Assembly (NCBI RefSeq): GCF_003568665.1
Contig: NZ_QXMH01000001.1
Location: forward strand, 620,001-684,000
DNA: 64,000 bases
From: Chitinophaga alhagiae
Lineage (GTDB): Bacteria; Bacteroidota; Bacteroidia; Chitinophagales; Chitinophagaceae
Direction: 5' to 3'
How positions within the stretch are numbered: the first letter of the stretch is position 1; every line of letters begins with the position of its first letter. The position numbers and the translations under genes are program-made. Below, piece by piece: positions 63,088 through 64,000 of the stretch. The notes under the pieces were generated by a model. The model did no database searches. It had not been told where the DNA came from and worked only from the letters and a program-made list of their open reading frames with translations.

Positions 63088-64000
63088 TTACCAGCCAGGA
63101 TTCTGTACAAGATTTTCACTTCTTTGCATTTCGGCCAGCGGTATAGGGAACAGATAGTTCTTACGTTTGAAGCTACGGGTCTGTACCTTTCTGCGTACAT
63201 GATATGCCACCTTGTTCCCATCAGGGGTCATACCTGTAAAGTCACCGCCCTGGCCACCCTCGCCGGGTGCATTTTCGGCTATCATCCACCGGCGTACATC
63301 GAAATAACGCTGGCCTTCGGTAGCCAGCTCTATGCGCCTTTCGTGGCGTATGGCTGCTCGCTGTAACTCCTGGTTGCCAGTTATAGCAGGGTTCAGGTCT
63401 TCCAGCTTCGGCAGACCGGCACGGTCCCGTATCAGGTTAACGTATTTCAGCACATCCGGATCTGAAGGAGACACTTCATTGAGCATTTCGGCATACAGCA
63501 GGTAAAACTCCGCCAGGCGGAAAATGATGGAAGGCCTGTACATGGAGGTTACGCCCGGAGAGCGGCCATACACCGTACGGTTCATCCGCTTGTATAAAAG
63601 ATATCCCGTAAACGGGGCGCCATCGCCTACCGAGTTGTCCGAATTGCCACCTTTGTAAAACTGCACTTCATTGTTGCTGACATGCCATTTTTTACCGGAA
63701 AAAGTAACCGTGTTATAAAAACGGGGTTCACGCCCGATATACATTTTGGAAACTTCCACGCCATCCAGCGTACCAAAACCGCTTTCGCTGTAGGAAGGAG
63801 AGGCCGGAAGAAAAGAAGTGCTTTTGGCGGGATAACCGTCCGTCATATAAAAATCATCAACAAGCTCCTGCAGTACGTGAAAGCCTCCCAGGCCAGAAGG
63901 CTCGCTCCTTGGGGTGGCGTACTGGTCAAAACCACCGCCATTATAGGCCTTCCAGGATGTGGCCGAGTTGGCCCAGATAATTTCTGTATTGTATTGCTGG
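63088..64000 (-). CDS. RagB/SusD-family lipoprotein, C-terminal part (runs off right edge)
   Basis: The frame is open from the stop at 63088 to the right edge; the start lies outside. Visible SusD features are TEIIWANSATSWKAYNGGG, ELVDDFYMTDGYPA, MYIGREPRFYNTVTFSGKKW, FRLAEFYLLYAEMLNEVSPS, LIRDRAGLPKLED, HERRIELATEGQRYFDVRRW and the end LVQNPGW. SusC should be just outside to the right. Gene order then runs SusD, Ig-like lipoprotein, GH43, GH105. Confidence 0.94.
   Translation of the reverse strand, partial: QQYNTEIIWANSATSWKAYNGGGFDQYATPRSEPSGLGGFHVLQELVDDFYMTDGYPAKSTSFLPASPSYSESGFGTLDGVEVSKMYIGREPRFYNTVTFSGKKWHVSNNEVQFYKGGNSDNSVGDGAPFTGYLLYKRMNRTVYGRSPGVTSMYRPSIIFRLAEFYLLYAEMLNEVSPSDPDVLKYVNLIRDRAGLPKLEDLNPAITGNQELQRAAIRHERRIELATEGQRYFDVRRWMIAENAPGEGGQGGDFTGMTPDGNKVAYHVRRKVQTRSFKRKNYLFPIPLAEMQRSENLVQNPGW

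Overview
The window comes from a Bacteroidota chromosome, most likely Chitinophagaceae (Chitinophaga or a close relative). The evidence is four SusC/SusD-type loci, three ECF sigma (FecI-like) / anti-sigma (FecR-like) pairs in front of SusC genes with an N-terminal STN signalling domain, a type IX secretion sorting domain, and several TAnnTTTG-type promoter elements. Most of the window has fairly high GC. The stretch from about 7250 to 11950 is clearly AT-richer and looks like an acquired, decaying island next to a tRNA-Asp.

Layout. 1-3459: the 5' part of a SusC gene running off the left edge, preceded by a ROK-type regulator (both minus). 3635-6720: a small unknown protein and a large heparinase II/III-like enzyme (minus). 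6937-7248: a small monooxygenase-like protein. 7238-11950: AT-rich island with a truncated SRPBCC gene, a DUF1801 protein, a VOC protein, an ArsR-SRPBCC operon with a legible operator/promoter, an alpha/beta hydrolase and an integrase remnant, ending at tRNA-Asp (11957-12030). 12331-20953: sigma, anti-sigma, SusC, SusD, DUF1735/F5-8C lipoprotein and a secreted endonuclease/exonuclease/phosphatase-fold protein, closed by a terminator. 21005-24606 (minus): TonB receptor plus PepSY membrane protein, probably iron/siderophore uptake, with an AraC regulator divergent at 25134. 26177-33133: second sigma, anti-sigma, SusC, SusD operon with a strong terminator. 33289-36337 (minus): a right-handed beta-helix protein and a T9SS cargo protein. 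36589-39880: DUF2784 membrane protein, remnants of an AraC gene and a carboxymuconolactone decarboxylase gene, and a divergent MFS exporter / AraC pair. 39965-57135: third sigma, anti-sigma, SusC, SusD operon, followed by a glycosidase-like TIM-barrel protein, a DUF4838 protein, two large secreted proteins of unknown family and a sulfatase, closed by a strong terminator. 57512-58668: an unknown basic protein whose 3' end runs into a 56-bp tandem array. 59171-64000 (minus): SusD (partial), Ig-like/F5-8C lipoprotein, GH43 and GH105, a likely pectin/arabinan side-chain locus.

How the genes work together. Each STN-SusC would sense its glycan, signal through FecR to release the FecI sigma factor, and raise its own operon. 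SusD captures the substrate at the surface and the downstream secreted enzymes process it. The 39965-57135 locus is the best candidate for an undescribed system. It has a sulfatase and a DUF4838 protein but no recognised polysaccharide lyase or classical glycoside hydrolase, and three of its large secreted proteins I cannot place in a characterised family.

The most unusual DNA structure is the 56-bp array at 58303-58668. Its units each encode the same eight-residue C-terminus plus a stop codon, differing only at synonymous positions. Because 56 is not a multiple of three, all three reading frames entering the array end with that same tail.
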